A stretch of DNA of 64,000 bases. It comes from Sediminispirochaeta bajacaliforniensis DSM 16054. Its GTDB lineage: Bacteria; Spirochaetota; Spirochaetia; DSM-16054; Sediminispirochaetaceae. The notes under the pieces are model-generated. The model searched no databases, was not told where the DNA came from, and saw only the letters and a program-made list of their open reading frames with translations. Of the stretch, positions 26,213 to 36,090 are shown piece by piece. The position numbers and the translations under genes are program-made. Within the stretch, counting starts at the first letter, position 1. The number at the start of each line of letters is the position of its first letter. The DNA lies in NCBI RefSeq assembly GCF_000378205.1, contig NZ_KB899409.1, positions 183,949-247,948 of the forward strand. The letters are read 5' to 3'.

Positions 26213-28317
26213 TATGAAGCTCCCTTTCCCGAGGCATCGACAGAGGGAATTTCGATTCCGGCAGATGCAAGCAAGTCGAGGAACTCCTCCTCGGAGAGGA
26301 TCGCCACTCCAAGGCTTTTAGCCTTTGTTAGTTTGCTGCCTCCCCCTTCTCCGGCAAGGAGGTGGCTTGTCTTCCCCGAGACCGAACTTACCACCGATCC
26401 TCCGAAACGGGAGACCAGTTCCATGGCCTTGCCCCGGGGATTAAAGTGCCGAAAACTCCCGGTGACACACCAACTCTGCCCGGCGAAGATAAGCTGTTCT
26501 GAGGCTATGGAGAGTTTTTCTTCTTCCTCCATTGCCAAACCGACCTGGGCAAGCTCATCGATCCGTTTACGTACAGCCTCGCGACCGAGCTCTTCAAAGA
26601 TTGTATCCACGGTCTTTTCACCTATACCCTTTACCGCAATCAAGTCATCGCGATTTTTTTGCTCCACAAGGGCATAGATAGCTTTCATGGAACGAAAACC
26701 GGCGGAGATGAGCAACTCGACAACCTTTTTTCCCATTTCCGGGATTCCGACGGAGGCAAGGACCGTATGAAAGGGGCGCGTAAGACTTTTCTTAAGCCCC
26801 CGCCTTATCGCCTCGATCTTTTTTTCGCCGAAGCCCGGGTAGGAAAGCAGACTCTCATAATCGAACCGGTAAAGATCGGCAGGCTCACTGACGAAGCCCT
26901 CCCGTATCATAAGGTCTACCGTTTCGGGGCCTAAACCATCGATATCCATCTGCCCTGCGGCAATAAAAAAGAAAAGTCGTCCTCGCACCTGGTCGGGACA
27001 AGAGGGATTCAGGCAAAAATGATGGGCCCCTTTCTTTTGCAGGCTGCTTCCGCAGGAGGGACAAAGAAGGGGCATGTTCCAGACGGGATTTCCGCTTTCG
27101 TTCTTTGCCACCACCTCCTCAACCGCGGGGATCACATCGCCACGGCGGGAGATACTCACCTGGTCGCCCACGGCAATCTCCAGCATATCAACGTAGTCCT
27201 GGTTATGGAGGGTGACGTTGCTGATGGTGGAACCACCTACAAATACTGGTTCCACCCGTGCGACCGGGGTGATTCGCCCGGTGCGTCCCACCTGGATATC
27301 TATCGACTTGATGGTGCTAGTGCCGGTAGGGCTTTCAAATTTGTATGCGATGGCCCAGCGGGGATGGTGTCCCGTATAACCGAGGTGCTCCCGCACATCC
27401 AGCTCATTTATTTTAACGACAAGACCGTCGATCTCATAGTCGAGGCTTCCCCGCTCTTCGGTACTCGTACGCACATACCCTTCAAGCTCATCCCATGTTC
27501 CGCTCTGCCAGTCAGGGTGGCGCCTGGAAAAGTCGGCGAGGTCCGTTCGGTTGGTAAAGATCCCGACACGTCGATTGGTCCTAAAACCGAGGGATTGAAG
27601 ATATTCCAGAATTTCCAGATGACTTTTGGGTCTGTCGGAAAAGAACCCTTCATAGACAAAGATTGTAAGGGGTACCTCTGCGACTTCCCGGCTTTTAACC
27701 CGCCGAAGGGTTCCGGCGGCGAGATTTCGGGGATTCACATAAAGATTTCCCATCTTCCGATTCAGGCTTTCGAAGGAGGCCTTGGGCAGATAGATCTCAC
27801 CGCGCACCGCAATATCAACCGCTTCGGTGAGACGGAGAGGCACGGAACCTATGGTCCTGACATTGTCGGTTACATCGTTACCGACATAACCGTTTCCCCG
27901 GGTGACGGCCTTTTCCAGGATCCCGCCCCGGTAGTAAAGTACAATGGAAACCCCGTCGATCTTCTCTTCGACGACAAAGGAGAGACCCGAAGCCTCCCTG
28001 CCGCTGGTGCGCCCCATCCAGCCGAGTAATTCTTCGACACTGTAGGCCTTATCCAGACTGAGCACGGGAACGCGGTGTTCCACCTCCGGAAAATCGGAAG
28101 AAAGATCACTTCCGACCCGAAGGGTAGGAGAATCCTCACGTTTTAGTTCCGGCCACTGCTCTTCCAATTCCTGAAGCCGAAGGAAGAGCCGGTCGTATTC
28201 GGTATCGGAAACCTCAGGCTTGCCTTCAACATAGTAGGCACGGTTATAACGGAAAAGGAGATCCGCAAGCCTGCGGATCTCCTCGGTTGCCTTCTCTTTC
28301 TGTACCTCGTCGTTCAT
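26212..28317 (-). CDS. ligA: NAD-dependent DNA ligase
   Basis: A 701-residue essential ligase joining nicks in duplex DNA. Order of domains: Ia (YYVEGKPEVSDTEYDRLF), adenylation domain with the AMP lysine in VEEKIDGVSI (usual form KxDG), OB-fold, four-Cys zinc finger (CPSCGSSL...CLNPSC), helix-hairpin-helix repeats (GFGEKKIEAIRRG, GIGEKTVDTIFEEL) and a C-terminal BRCT domain ending near residue 690. Complete and normal in length. It starts 10 nt after the SPOR-protein stop is counted on the other side, giving a compact minus-strand block. Confidence 0.96.
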   Translation of the reverse strand: MNDEVQKEKATEEIRRLADLLFRYNRAYYVEGKPEVSDTEYDRLFLRLQELEEQWPELKREDSPTLRVGSDLSSDFPEVEHRVPVLSLDKAYSVEELLGWMGRTSGREASGLSFVVEEKIDGVSIVLYYRGGILEKAVTRGNGYVGNDVTDNVRTIGSVPLRLTEAVDIAVRGEIYLPKASFESLNRKMGNLYVNPRNLAAGTLRRVKSREVAEVPLTIFVYEGFFSDRPKSHLEILEYLQSLGFRTNRRVGIFTNRTDLADFSRRHPDWQSGTWDELEGYVRTSTEERGSLDYEIDGLVVKINELDVREHLGYTGHHPRWAIAYKFESPTGTSTIKSIDIQVGRTGRITPVARVEPVFVGGSTISNVTLHNQDYVDMLEIAVGDQVSISRRGDVIPAVEEVVAKNESGNPVWNMPLLCPSCGSSLQKKGAHHFCLNPSCPDQVRGRLFFFIAAGQMDIDGLGPETVDLMIREGFVSEPADLYRFDYESLLSYPGFGEKKIEAIRRGLKKSLTRPFHTVLASVGIPEMGKKVVELLISAGFRSMKAIYALVEQKNRDDLIAVKGIGEKTVDTIFEELGREAVRKRIDELAQVGLAMEEEEKLSIASEQLIFAGQSWCVTGSFRHFNPRGKAMELVSRFGGSVVSSVSGKTSHLLAGEGGGSKLTKAKSLGVAILSEEEFLDLLASAGIEIPSVDASGKGAS

Positions 28318-28326
28318 TGCCGCGGT

Positions 28327-30153
28327 TTAGTTCCCCTTTCGTAAAAATGCATCACGGTAACCACCGGCTCTGAAACTGAGCAGTAGTGCGCCGCTTTCGT
28401 CCTTGCGTAAAGGCCCCACCATCACACGATAGCCGGCTCCATCATCTTTGGGATGGATGGTTACAGGATAGGTGGAAGCGAGGGATTGTGCAAGTCTTCC
28501 CGCCGCATCAGCCTCTTTAACCACCGCGATCTGCAGATAGTAGGCATGCTCATCCAGGTTCCTGACGAGGTAGGAATCGATGGGCACCGGTGCGGAAGTC
28601 GTTTGGGGTAAAGTCGCTTTCGACTCGGAAGATGTATCGACCGCCACAGCCGCTTTCTCGGCTTCGGGGAGCGTTTCGATTGCCGCTTTCTTTGACGCTT
28701 CCTGAGCATCAAGTTCCGCCGTATCGACCTGGGGCGGCCTGGCGTCGGCGCTTTCGATTACAAGTTCGGCATTTTCGGGTATGGTACCGGCACTTTTACC
28801 TTCGTCGACCATCACAGAGGCAATCTGTCGTTCGGGAGGGGTGGGAACCGCAGCCCCGGCATCCTTTTCAGACTCCGTTTCGGCAGGCGGACGAGGGCCC
28901 TCATTCTCTGCAAGGACCGGCCCCGCAGCTATCTCTTCCATTCCCGGCTCCTCAGCCTTTTCCACAAGGGAAGGCTCGGCAAGAGCCGAAACATCGGCAC
29001 GCTCTTCGGCTTCGGGAGCGACCCGTTCTTCGGCTGATGCAAGAAGAAGGCCGGAAGAAATCGATTCCGCCGACTCTGGAAGCGGAGGCAGATCTGATAC
29101 CGCAATCCGGTAGGATCCGTTCGTAGGAGCCTTGCCTGCCATCAGCCGGTCTTCATGAGGCCGAGGCACGAGAGGGGTATCGACACGATCCCAGCCGGTC
29201 CCATCGGCCTCTGCTGTGAGAACGGGAAGAGCAAGGATCCTTACCGGTCTGGAAGAGGAGGCAGCTTCACCAGCAGAACCTTCAGCCGCAAGAGCCTGGT
29301 CCCCTTCCCTCACCTCGGGTTCGGGAAGCGACGACCAGCCATATCCCGATTCAACCGAAGAGGGTTCCGTTCCGGAAGGAAGAGAGGCTATGACGGGACC
29401 GCTGTTATCAAGCGCAGACGAGGATGCCTCAACCGGGGAACCAGTTGGAGGTTGGGGCAAATCCGGGCTTTCGACACCGACCCACTCCTTCGAAGCATCG
29501 TCGGGAAGACGCTCTGAAAGAGCTATCGCCCTGGGAATATCGGGTTCACTGGTATGTTCAGCCGGGGGAGTTGCCGCTGCCTCTTTCGGTTCTCCCTCTT
29601 TTACGACAGGTTTGACCGCTTCCGCTTCGGAAGACTTCGGACCGCCAAGCTCTGTATTTTCGGCTTCTGCGCTATCGGCAGCGGCCAGCTCCTCTTTAAT
29701 AAAAGCGGCGATCATCGCCTGTTCTCCATCGGAAGGAACAGAAGCCGCTGGATTGATATCGGGATCGGGATTAACGGATTGTTCGGCTGTACTACTTATG
29801 GGAACAGGATCTCCTGCAGGAATCTCAAGAACGGAAGCCCTGATCACATCATCCGAGGCCATCCCCACCTTTTCTGCCGCTTCGGGACTTAAAAGTAAAA
29901 AAATGTTGGGATTACTGAGGCCTTCGACGACCAGAACATCCACACTCTTCCCGGAAGAGGCATCCGTCACTCGAACGGTACTATTCTTGGGAAAGGCATT
30001 GGAGGCGGCATAGAGACCGGAGGCAGGTAATCTGCCATAATTGCCGACGGCAATACTCCCTTCGAAAACTTCACCTTGTCCGATAAGCGTACCGGTATTC
30101 AGCGACAGACATGTCACCATGAGAATGGTTGTCATGACTCTCAAACGTTTCAT
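28327..30153 (-). CDS. RlpA-like double-psi barrel and SPOR-domain protein
   Basis: A 608-residue exported protein. After a signal peptide (about 1-27) comes a short RlpA-like double-psi barrel (about 38-110; YAASNAFPKNSTVRVTDASSG and LLLSPEAAEKVGM). A 400-residue linker rich in Glu, Ala, Pro and Ser follows, then a SPOR domain (about 530-605; EHAYYLQIAVVKEADAAG and GYRVMVGPL) that should bind denuded septal peptidoglycan. The catalytic Asp region of RlpA (normally N-D-R-G-P-F) reads VEGLSNPN, so transglycosylase activity is doubtful. Strong GAGGAG ribosome site. Likely a septal or cell-wall organising factor. Confidence 0.85.
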   Translation of the reverse strand: MKRLRVMTTILMVTCLSLNTGTLIGQGEVFEGSIAVGNYGRLPASGLYAASNAFPKNSTVRVTDASSGKSVDVLVVEGLSNPNIFLLLSPEAAEKVGMASDDVIRASVLEIPAGDPVPISSTAEQSVNPDPDINPAASVPSDGEQAMIAAFIKEELAAADSAEAENTELGGPKSSEAEAVKPVVKEGEPKEAAATPPAEHTSEPDIPRAIALSERLPDDASKEWVGVESPDLPQPPTGSPVEASSSALDNSGPVIASLPSGTEPSSVESGYGWSSLPEPEVREGDQALAAEGSAGEAASSSRPVRILALPVLTAEADGTGWDRVDTPLVPRPHEDRLMAGKAPTNGSYRIAVSDLPPLPESAESISSGLLLASAEERVAPEAEERADVSALAEPSLVEKAEEPGMEEIAAGPVLAENEGPRPPAETESEKDAGAAVPTPPERQIASVMVDEGKSAGTIPENAELVIESADARPPQVDTAELDAQEASKKAAIETLPEAEKAAVAVDTSSESKATLPQTTSAPVPIDSYLVRNLDEHAYYLQIAVVKEADAAGRLAQSLASTYPVTIHPKDDGAGYRVMVGPLRKDESGALLLSFRAGGYRDAFLRKGN

Positions 30154-30178
30154 ACTTTACTCCTCACATATCACGCCG

Positions 30179-30652
30179 TTACAGCCGTTCCAAGACCGCC
30201 GAAGCAAGCCCGGCCCCTGCTGTTTCAAGTGATTCCTCGTCCGACTCGGAAAAGGGGAAGCTTCCTTCACTCAGCTCGTGATCTTCGGCAACATCGTAGA
30301 GACGGTACACGGCTTTTTCGGGGTCGTTGATATCCGCAACTGTAGTTGCAAAGTCAATTCTGACCTCAAGCAGGTACTGTGCACCACAATTTTTAGCGAT
30401 TCTGACCGAACTGGCTTCGAAGTCTTGATGATAGGCCACCTCATTCACCTCGGTCGAGAAGACAAGATGCCCCGCCCCAAAGAGCCTGTTCATGATACCA
30501 GATTCACACAAGACGGCGACCTCCTTCCCAAACAGCTTTGCCCCGGGATAGTGGGTCGAAACGAGAATGGATTCGCCGAAACCGAACAGAGGGACCATGG
30601 ATGAGAGGATCACGCCGAGCACTACCACCCGTTTTGCATAATTTCGGTGCAT
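30179..30652 (-). CDS. Exported protein of unknown function
   Basis: A 157-residue protein with a signal peptide (VVVLGVILSSMVPLFGFG) and a mixed alpha/beta mature domain. The start at 30652 has AAAGGAG upstream; the ATG at 30673 has none. RIAKNCGAQYLLEVRIDF and YRLYDVAEDHELSEGSF resemble the small periplasmic domains that form part of TolB-like or CsgG-like lipoproteins, but the match is weak. It lies 25 nt before the SPOR-protein gene and is probably its operon partner. Confidence 0.75.
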   Translation of the reverse strand: MHRNYAKRVVVLGVILSSMVPLFGFGESILVSTHYPGAKLFGKEVAVLCESGIMNRLFGAGHLVFSTEVNEVAYHQDFEASSVRIAKNCGAQYLLEVRIDFATTVADINDPEKAVYRLYDVAEDHELSEGSFPFSESDEESLETAGAGLASAVLERL

Positions 30653-30747
30653 AAGGACATCTCCTTTCCGCATAATGCTTCTCTATCTCAGAATATCGAC
30701 ATTTTTTTTGAAAGGATAACCAGAGAATGGGAAAATCCTTGCTCCGC

Positions 30748-30776
30748 TTGCACCGGCACCTCTTCCATGCTATTTT
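30748..30776 (+). promoter_or_regulatory. Candidate promoter of the NusG-paralogue operon
   Basis: TTGCAC, exactly 17 nt, TATTTT, ending 23 nt before the ATG of the NusG-like gene. If used, the leader is only about 17 nt and would hold no attenuator. Weak by consensus; position is its main support. Confidence 0.35.
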
Positions 30777-30799
30777 CATAGAGTTGTCAGAGTATCATA

Positions 30800-31354
30800 A
30801 TGAACTATTATTCAATGCAGGTGATTACCCACCAGGAAAAAAGGTTTATGCAGCTCGCCGAGAACGCAATCGCCCAGTTCGAAAAAGAGCAGGGAGTAAA
30901 GATCATCGGTAAACTGCTGTGGCCGAGAAGAAGCCTCAAAATCAGAAAACGAGGTAAAACGACACAGGAACAGGCCCCGATCTTCCCCGGATACCTTTTC
31001 TGGCAGGCAGAAAGTTTGGAACCAGAGGTGTACTGGCTTTTGAAAAAGAACAGCGGTTTTATACGATTTCTTAAGAGTAATTACGACATAGAACCACTGA
31101 CAGGGGCATCGAAAGAACTATTGGTTCACTTTCTCAACTATGGTGAGGTTGTCGGAACGTCGACGGTCACCTTTGGAACGGGAGACAGAATCGTAGTGCT
31201 AAGCGGCCCCATGAAGGGCTTAGAGGGGAACATCAGAAAAGTGAACAAACGAAAAGGGCGGGCGAAGATAGAGCTGATGCTTTACGAGCAGTCGTTTCTT
31301 ATAGATTTCGCTTTCGATGGGATCAAAAAAGCAGAAGGTAAAGAGCATGAGTAA
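30800..31354 (+). CDS. Specialised NusG paralogue (LoaP/UpxY/RfaH type)
   Basis: A 184-residue transcription elongation factor. The NGN domain (about 1-105) opens with NYYSMQVITHQEKRFM and contains FPGYLFWQAE; a KOW domain follows (about 125-165; TGDRIVVLSGPMKGLEGNIRKV). Housekeeping NusG genes lie with secE and ribosomal genes; this one leads a sugar-nucleotide cluster, as RfaH, UpxY and LoaP factors do. It should bind RNA polymerase and suppress termination across the long operon downstream. Its stop overlaps the next ATG by 8 nt. No strong ribosome site is visible before the ATG. Confidence 0.88.
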   Translation: MNYYSMQVITHQEKRFMQLAENAIAQFEKEQGVKIIGKLLWPRRSLKIRKRGKTTQEQAPIFPGYLFWQAESLEPEVYWLLKKNSGFIRFLKSNYDIEPLTGASKELLVHFLNYGEVVGTSTVTFGTGDRIVVLSGPMKGLEGNIRKVNKRKGRAKIELMLYEQSFLIDFAFDGIKKAEGKEHE

Positions 31355-32822
31355 GGAAAAACGTCTTGCCATCGTCGGCGCGGGTTTTGCCGGTAGGGAA
31401 ATTGCCGGGGAGATAGAACATAAGGGCGTATTTGGAAAGGTTGTTGTTTTTCTTGATGATGACGGCAAAAAGGTCGGGGGCCTTTTGGACGGGATCCCTG
31501 TGGAAGGGCCTGTTATGGAGGCCCCGGATATTCTGAAGCGAAACCGTGTTCAGGAGGCGCTTATTGCGGTCCCCGGGGCCACCGGCGAGCAGCTGAGGAA
31601 GATATACCTCGCCCTAAAACGTGCAGATCTTGAAAGAATCAGAATCCTTCCGGGAATCAGTCAGATCGTCGACGGAGACGCCCACCTGATTCAAACGCGG
31701 GAATTGAGTGCCCAGGATCTGCTGGGCCGCAATCCGGTCCTTATTCCCTTAAAAGAGAGTCTTTTCTACCTTCGGGGAAAGCGGGTCCTGATAACGGGAG
31801 CCGGCGGCAGTATCGGGGGAGAGCTCTCCAGGCAGCTTCTTTCGGGAGGAGCTCAGCGTCTATACCTTTTCGACCACGGTGAAAATAATGTCTATGAAAT
31901 AGAGAAGGAACTGAGACTCCTCCAGGAAGAGGGAGTCGGCGAAGCGGCCACCATCGTGCCCGTTATTGGAGATCTAAAAGACCGCGACTATATGCATTTC
32001 ATTATCAAGCGGCTCCGGGCGGATGTTATTTTTCACTGCGCCGCTTACAAGCATGTCCCGCTCACCGAAGCGAATCCGGTAGAGGGGATAAAAAACAACG
32101 TATTTGGGACCCTCAACATTGTGGATGCGGCCCTGGAGGCGGGAACCAGCCGCTTTGTGCTGGTATCTACCGATAAGGCCGTAGCCCCCTCCTGTGTATA
32201 CGGAGCGACAAAGACCATTGCGGAAGAAATCGTACTAAGCAGAAACGGACGCGGCGGCGGGGCCTTTATGGTCGTCAGATTTGGGAATGTACTTGCCAGC
32301 AGAGGCAGCATCGTTCCCCTCTTTACAAAACAGATACTGAAGGGGGGGCCGGTGACCATCACAGATCCAAAGGTCTCCCGTTTTTTCATGACCATCCCGG
32401 AAGCCGCTTCCCTCGTGCTCAAAACCGGTGGGGTCGGAGAGGGAGGCAGCCTCTATATCCTGGATATGGGAGAACCCCTTTCCATAAAGGAGCTTGCAGA
32501 GCAGATGATACGCTTTTACGGCTACCGCCCACACGAAGAGATCGCCGTCCGCTACATAGGACTGAGGCCGGGAGAAAAACTGACCGAACGGCTCTGGCTC
32601 GAATCGGAATCCACCGAAGCGACCGACTTTCCCGGTATTCTTAGACTCAAACGCCAGGCGAACCTTCAATCAGACCTTGAAGAGCTATTGAGTGAGCTTC
32701 GAAGCGTCTGTTTTCTTATCGGGGGGAAGGAACAGGAGTATCGCAACAGAAAGCGGCTCAAGGAGATCCTCGCTCCACATTTCCCGTCGCTGATTCCGGT
32801 ATCGAACGAGCCCGAGTATTAA
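31347..32822 (+). CDS. Sugar-nucleotide 4,6-dehydratase, FlaA1/CapD family, soluble form
   Basis: A 491-residue two-Rossmann protein. The first domain (about 5-130; LAIVGAGFAGREIAGEI) resembles the CoA/NAD-binding half of WbpM-like enzymes, and the second (about 150-440; VLITGAGGSIGGELSRQLL) is the dehydratase. The catalytic block reads STDKAVAP and YGATKTIAEE, keeping Tyr, where long membrane-bound forms often have Met. The four membrane helices typical of WbpM/PglF are absent. It would make a UDP-4-keto-6-deoxy amino sugar for the DegT aminotransferase that follows. The ATG at 31347 overlaps the NusG-paralogue stop. Confidence 0.88.
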   Translation: MSKEKRLAIVGAGFAGREIAGEIEHKGVFGKVVVFLDDDGKKVGGLLDGIPVEGPVMEAPDILKRNRVQEALIAVPGATGEQLRKIYLALKRADLERIRILPGISQIVDGDAHLIQTRELSAQDLLGRNPVLIPLKESLFYLRGKRVLITGAGGSIGGELSRQLLSGGAQRLYLFDHGENNVYEIEKELRLLQEEGVGEAATIVPVIGDLKDRDYMHFIIKRLRADVIFHCAAYKHVPLTEANPVEGIKNNVFGTLNIVDAALEAGTSRFVLVSTDKAVAPSCVYGATKTIAEEIVLSRNGRGGGAFMVVRFGNVLASRGSIVPLFTKQILKGGPVTITDPKVSRFFMTIPEAASLVLKTGGVGEGGSLYILDMGEPLSIKELAEQMIRFYGYRPHEEIAVRYIGLRPGEKLTERLWLESESTEATDFPGILRLKRQANLQSDLEELLSELRSVCFLIGGKEQEYRNRKRLKEILAPHFPSLIPVSNEPEY

Positions 32823-32839
32823 GGAGGCAAGAGGGTCAC

Positions 32840-34027
32840 ATGGAAACAAAGGAACAACAGCCCATTCCCTTCGCCCTTCCCGATATCGGCAGGGAGGAAG
32901 AGGAGGCAGTCCTTCGGGTCTTGAGAAGTGGGTGGCTTACGACTGGAAAGGAGGCTATTTCCTTTGAAAAGGAGTTTGCCGAAGCGGTGTCGACACACTC
33001 GGCCCTGGCGGTAAACTCGGCCACGGCCGGACTGCATCTTGCGGCAGAGGCCCTGGGGGTTTCCCCCGGTGATAAGGTTGTTACGTCGCCCTTTACCTTT
33101 ACATCGACCGCAGAAATTCTGCGCTACCTCGGTGCAGACCCTATTTTTGCGGATATTGATGAGGAAACATTAACCATCGATCCCCGATGCGTTGCCGAAA
33201 TTCTCGAAAGAGAACCGAAGGTAAAAGGGGTGATACCGGTTCATCTCGGAGGGAGGATGGCCGAAATGGACCGGATAATGACTGAGACGAAAAAACGGGG
33301 ACTTTTTGTTATTGAAGACGCGGCCCACGCCTTTCCCCTCTCCTACAAGGGAAAAGCGGCAGGGACCATCGGTGATGCAGGTGTCTTTTCCTTTTACGCA
33401 ACGAAGACTATTACTACCGGCGAGGGGGGAATGGTTGTCACCGACAATGAGGCGTTGGCAAAACGGATGTCGGTGATGCGCCTGCACGGTATCGATCGTG
33501 ATGTCTGGGATCGTTACACCTCTTCGAAAGGCTCCTGGCGCTATGCGGTGGTTGATGCAGGGTACAAATACAATCTCACGGATCTTGCCGCCGCCATCGG
33601 AAGGGTTCAGCTGAAACGGGCACAGGAATTCAAGGAAAGGCGCTGCCGTATTGCTTCCTATTATGAAGCGGAATTGGGAGGCATAGAGGCGCTGAAACTA
33701 CCGAAGCCCCCCGGCCGGGGAGAGGACCATGCCTGGCACCTCTTCATCGTGCGGCTTCGCCCCGGATATTCGGCAATCGACAGGGACGGGATGGTGGAGG
33801 CATTGAAAGCCCGGGGTATCGGAACCTCCGTCCATTACATCGCCCTTCACCTCATGCCCTATTATCGTAGCCGCTATAATCTTAGTCCGGAGCAATTTCC
33901 CGTTGCCACGGCGGTCTCAAACAGCTGCTTTAGCCTGCCGATCTACCCCTCCATGAGCGACGGACAGGTTGAGCGGGTTGTCGAGGCGATCAAGGAGCTC
34001 CTTTCTCCAAACAGTAGGAGGGCGTAA
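32840..34027 (+). CDS. DegT/DnrJ/EryC1/StrS sugar aminotransferase
   Basis: A 395-residue PLP enzyme that transfers an amino group onto a nucleotide-linked keto sugar. The PLP Lys is in FSFYATKTITTGEGG; VIEDAAHAFPLSYKG and the C-terminal GTSVHYIALHLMPYY are family landmarks. It lies 17 nt after the dehydratase with AAGGAGG. The two steps together would give a UDP-4-amino-trideoxy hexose of the PglF/PglE type, used for glycans or protein glycosylation. Later pathway genes are not in the window; the next genes are unrelated. Confidence 0.92.
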   Translation: METKEQQPIPFALPDIGREEEEAVLRVLRSGWLTTGKEAISFEKEFAEAVSTHSALAVNSATAGLHLAAEALGVSPGDKVVTSPFTFTSTAEILRYLGADPIFADIDEETLTIDPRCVAEILEREPKVKGVIPVHLGGRMAEMDRIMTETKKRGLFVIEDAAHAFPLSYKGKAAGTIGDAGVFSFYATKTITTGEGGMVVTDNEALAKRMSVMRLHGIDRDVWDRYTSSKGSWRYAVVDAGYKYNLTDLAAAIGRVQLKRAQEFKERRCRIASYYEAELGGIEALKLPKPPGRGEDHAWHLFIVRLRPGYSAIDRDGMVEALKARGIGTSVHYIALHLMPYYRSRYNLSPEQFPVATAVSNSCFSLPIYPSMSDGQVERVVEAIKELLSPNSRRA

Positions 34028-34032
34028 ACTCA

Positions 34033-36090
34033 ATGAGCATGGGATTTGCCGACGATCTTAGTGAGCCGGGAATGCTCTACCTTCGGCCCATCCTTTCAAC
34101 CATCCCCAAGGGAAATATCGCTTCGATCAGATACCCCGACCAAGCGCCAGGCCTGTTTCTCTACAAGGAATCCGATATTCCAGGAACCAAGAGCATGGAA
34201 ATATATGGAGAACAGATGCCTGTGCTTTCGGGAAGCGAGGTACACTACGAAGGTGAAGCCATCTGTCTTATCCTCGGCGAGGCCCCCGAAGTCCTGGAAG
34301 AAGCGGAAAAACAGATCATCATTGATTACGAAAGCAACTATACCCTTGACGACTTCGACCACCCAAGGCAAGAGCAATTTTACGAGGAGACAATCCTAAA
34401 AAGGGGCAGTATGGAAAAGGCCTTTGCCGCTGCCCATCAAATTGTCGAAGGCGAATACCTCCAGCAGGATCCGATCCGGGATGCCATGGCTCCGATAGGA
34501 GCCTTGGCGGTGGAGAAGGAAGGGGTCCTTGAGATAAAGGTAAGCAGCCTCTGGCCTGAGCAGGTAAAGAAAAGCGTCTCCGAGGTTTTGGATATCCCAC
34601 AGACGATGATCAGGATCAAACCGGTCAATCCCTTTCCAACCGACGGCGAAAAGATCATGCTTCCCAGCCTCATTGCAGTCTGGGCGGCCCTGGGATGCCG
34701 CTTTACCGGCAGGGCGGTGAAGGTTGCCTGGGATGTACCTCCCGCGCCCCTTCCCTTTCTCCGTTCTCCCAGAAGCCGGATCGCCTTTCAGACAGCCCTT
34801 GATGAAAAGGGAAACGTTGTGGGAGAAAACATCGATGCCTCCATCGATCTCGGAGCTTTTTCCTTTTTATCTAAAGAGATGCTGGCGAGGCTGGTTATCG
34901 GGATCGCGGGAAGCCGCTATACCCCGAATACCTTGATCAGGGCCCGCGGAGTAAAAACCTCTCTTTCCCCTACCCGACTCCGTTGTGGCTTCGGCATCAT
35001 TCCCGGTCTCTTTTCCAGAGAGGTCCATGAAGCGAGAATCGCCCAGCTCCTTGGGAAAGATCCCGCAGACAGGAAGCTGGAGGCTGCGGACAAGAAGCGA
35101 ATTCCAACAGGCGGAAGCCTTAAAAAGAGAAGTGATCGACTTCTCATCGAACAGGTCTGCTCCGCTTCGGACTTTCACAGAAAGCATGCCGCCTACCAGC
35201 TGATGAAGAAACGGCCCGCAATTCCGGGAAGAGGGGGGATTTTCCGGGGCATAGGCATTGCCAGCGGCTTTACCGGAGACGGTTTTACCGCAAAACCCGC
35301 GGGAAGAGAGCCTTGGAGCGTCTCGGTACTCCTCGACAAGAACGACAAACTCACCATCCAGACCAGGGCAGGTGCCTTTCCCGGTTCGGTAAAAGCCCTG
35401 TGGAAGCATCGGGCCGGCGAAATTCTCGGCATTAATCCGGAACTGATCGACATTGATCCAATCTGGCAGGATCTCGGCGGTAACGGCCCCCTGGTGTGTG
35501 GACAACGCCTTTCCGTGACAACCGCCCTGGTGGAGCAATGCTGCAATGCCATCAAACGGCAACGCTTTAATGTCCCCCTGCCTATCAATGTCAGGAAAAA
35601 CTTTCGCGCCCCCTCTCAGGCGGTATGGGACAGAGAAAAACTCAAAGGGACGCCCTTCCATCGTCTTACCTGGGGAGCGATGGTGGTGGAAGTAGATCTT
35701 GACCCCTTCAGTTGGCAACCCTCAATCCGGGGAATCTGGTGTGCCATAGACTGTGGAAACGTATACGACCGAAAAGAGGCATCATCAGCCGTGAGAACGG
35801 CAATCACAAGGAGTCTGAGACGATGCACAAATGGAGACCTCCTAATAAGCAGAAGAGCAAGGGAGGCGGGAATATTTGAAGAGACGGAGCAGCTGTCGAT
35901 GTACCCCATCGAGATTTCTTTTTTCGAAAATAAAACGGCACAACCATCCGGTGTCGCCCAGATCCCCGGGGCCCTTTTCCCCTCGGCCTTTGTGTCTGCC
36001 GTAAGCCAGGCCACGGGAATCTATCTGGACACGCTTCCCATTACTCCCGAGTTGATCCACTCATTCATGGCAAAAAGGGAGGAGGAGTAA
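34033..36090 (+). CDS. Molybdenum-hydroxylase (xanthine dehydrogenase family) large subunit, diverged
   Basis: A 685-residue protein clearly related to the CoxL/XdhA molybdopterin subunit: the a/b hammerhead (about 20-115), then the cofactor domain (about 125-670). Length is short for the family and key sites are changed. The Mo-pterin GG-FGGK-type loop reads NPFPTDGEK, the GQG-x-T loop reads RAGAFPGSVKAL, and the active-site Glu in the usual GVGE motif reads GVAQ (Gln643). Binding of the cofactor and hydroxylation are therefore in doubt. It begins 5 nt after the aminotransferase stop with GGAGG upstream and overlaps the next gene by 1 nt. Confidence 0.8.
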   Translation: MSMGFADDLSEPGMLYLRPILSTIPKGNIASIRYPDQAPGLFLYKESDIPGTKSMEIYGEQMPVLSGSEVHYEGEAICLILGEAPEVLEEAEKQIIIDYESNYTLDDFDHPRQEQFYEETILKRGSMEKAFAAAHQIVEGEYLQQDPIRDAMAPIGALAVEKEGVLEIKVSSLWPEQVKKSVSEVLDIPQTMIRIKPVNPFPTDGEKIMLPSLIAVWAALGCRFTGRAVKVAWDVPPAPLPFLRSPRSRIAFQTALDEKGNVVGENIDASIDLGAFSFLSKEMLARLVIGIAGSRYTPNTLIRARGVKTSLSPTRLRCGFGIIPGLFSREVHEARIAQLLGKDPADRKLEAADKKRIPTGGSLKKRSDRLLIEQVCSASDFHRKHAAYQLMKKRPAIPGRGGIFRGIGIASGFTGDGFTAKPAGREPWSVSVLLDKNDKLTIQTRAGAFPGSVKALWKHRAGEILGINPELIDIDPIWQDLGGNGPLVCGQRLSVTTALVEQCCNAIKRQRFNVPLPINVRKNFRAPSQAVWDREKLKGTPFHRLTWGAMVVEVDLDPFSWQPSIRGIWCAIDCGNVYDRKEASSAVRTAITRSLRRCTNGDLLISRRAREAGIFEETEQLSMYPIEISFFENKTAQPSGVAQIPGALFPSAFVSAVSQATGIYLDTLPITPELIHSFMAKREEE

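Noticed and set aside
26212..28317. Large plus-strand open frame opposite ligA
   Set aside because: It is the mirror of ligA, which has every motif of NAD-dependent ligases.
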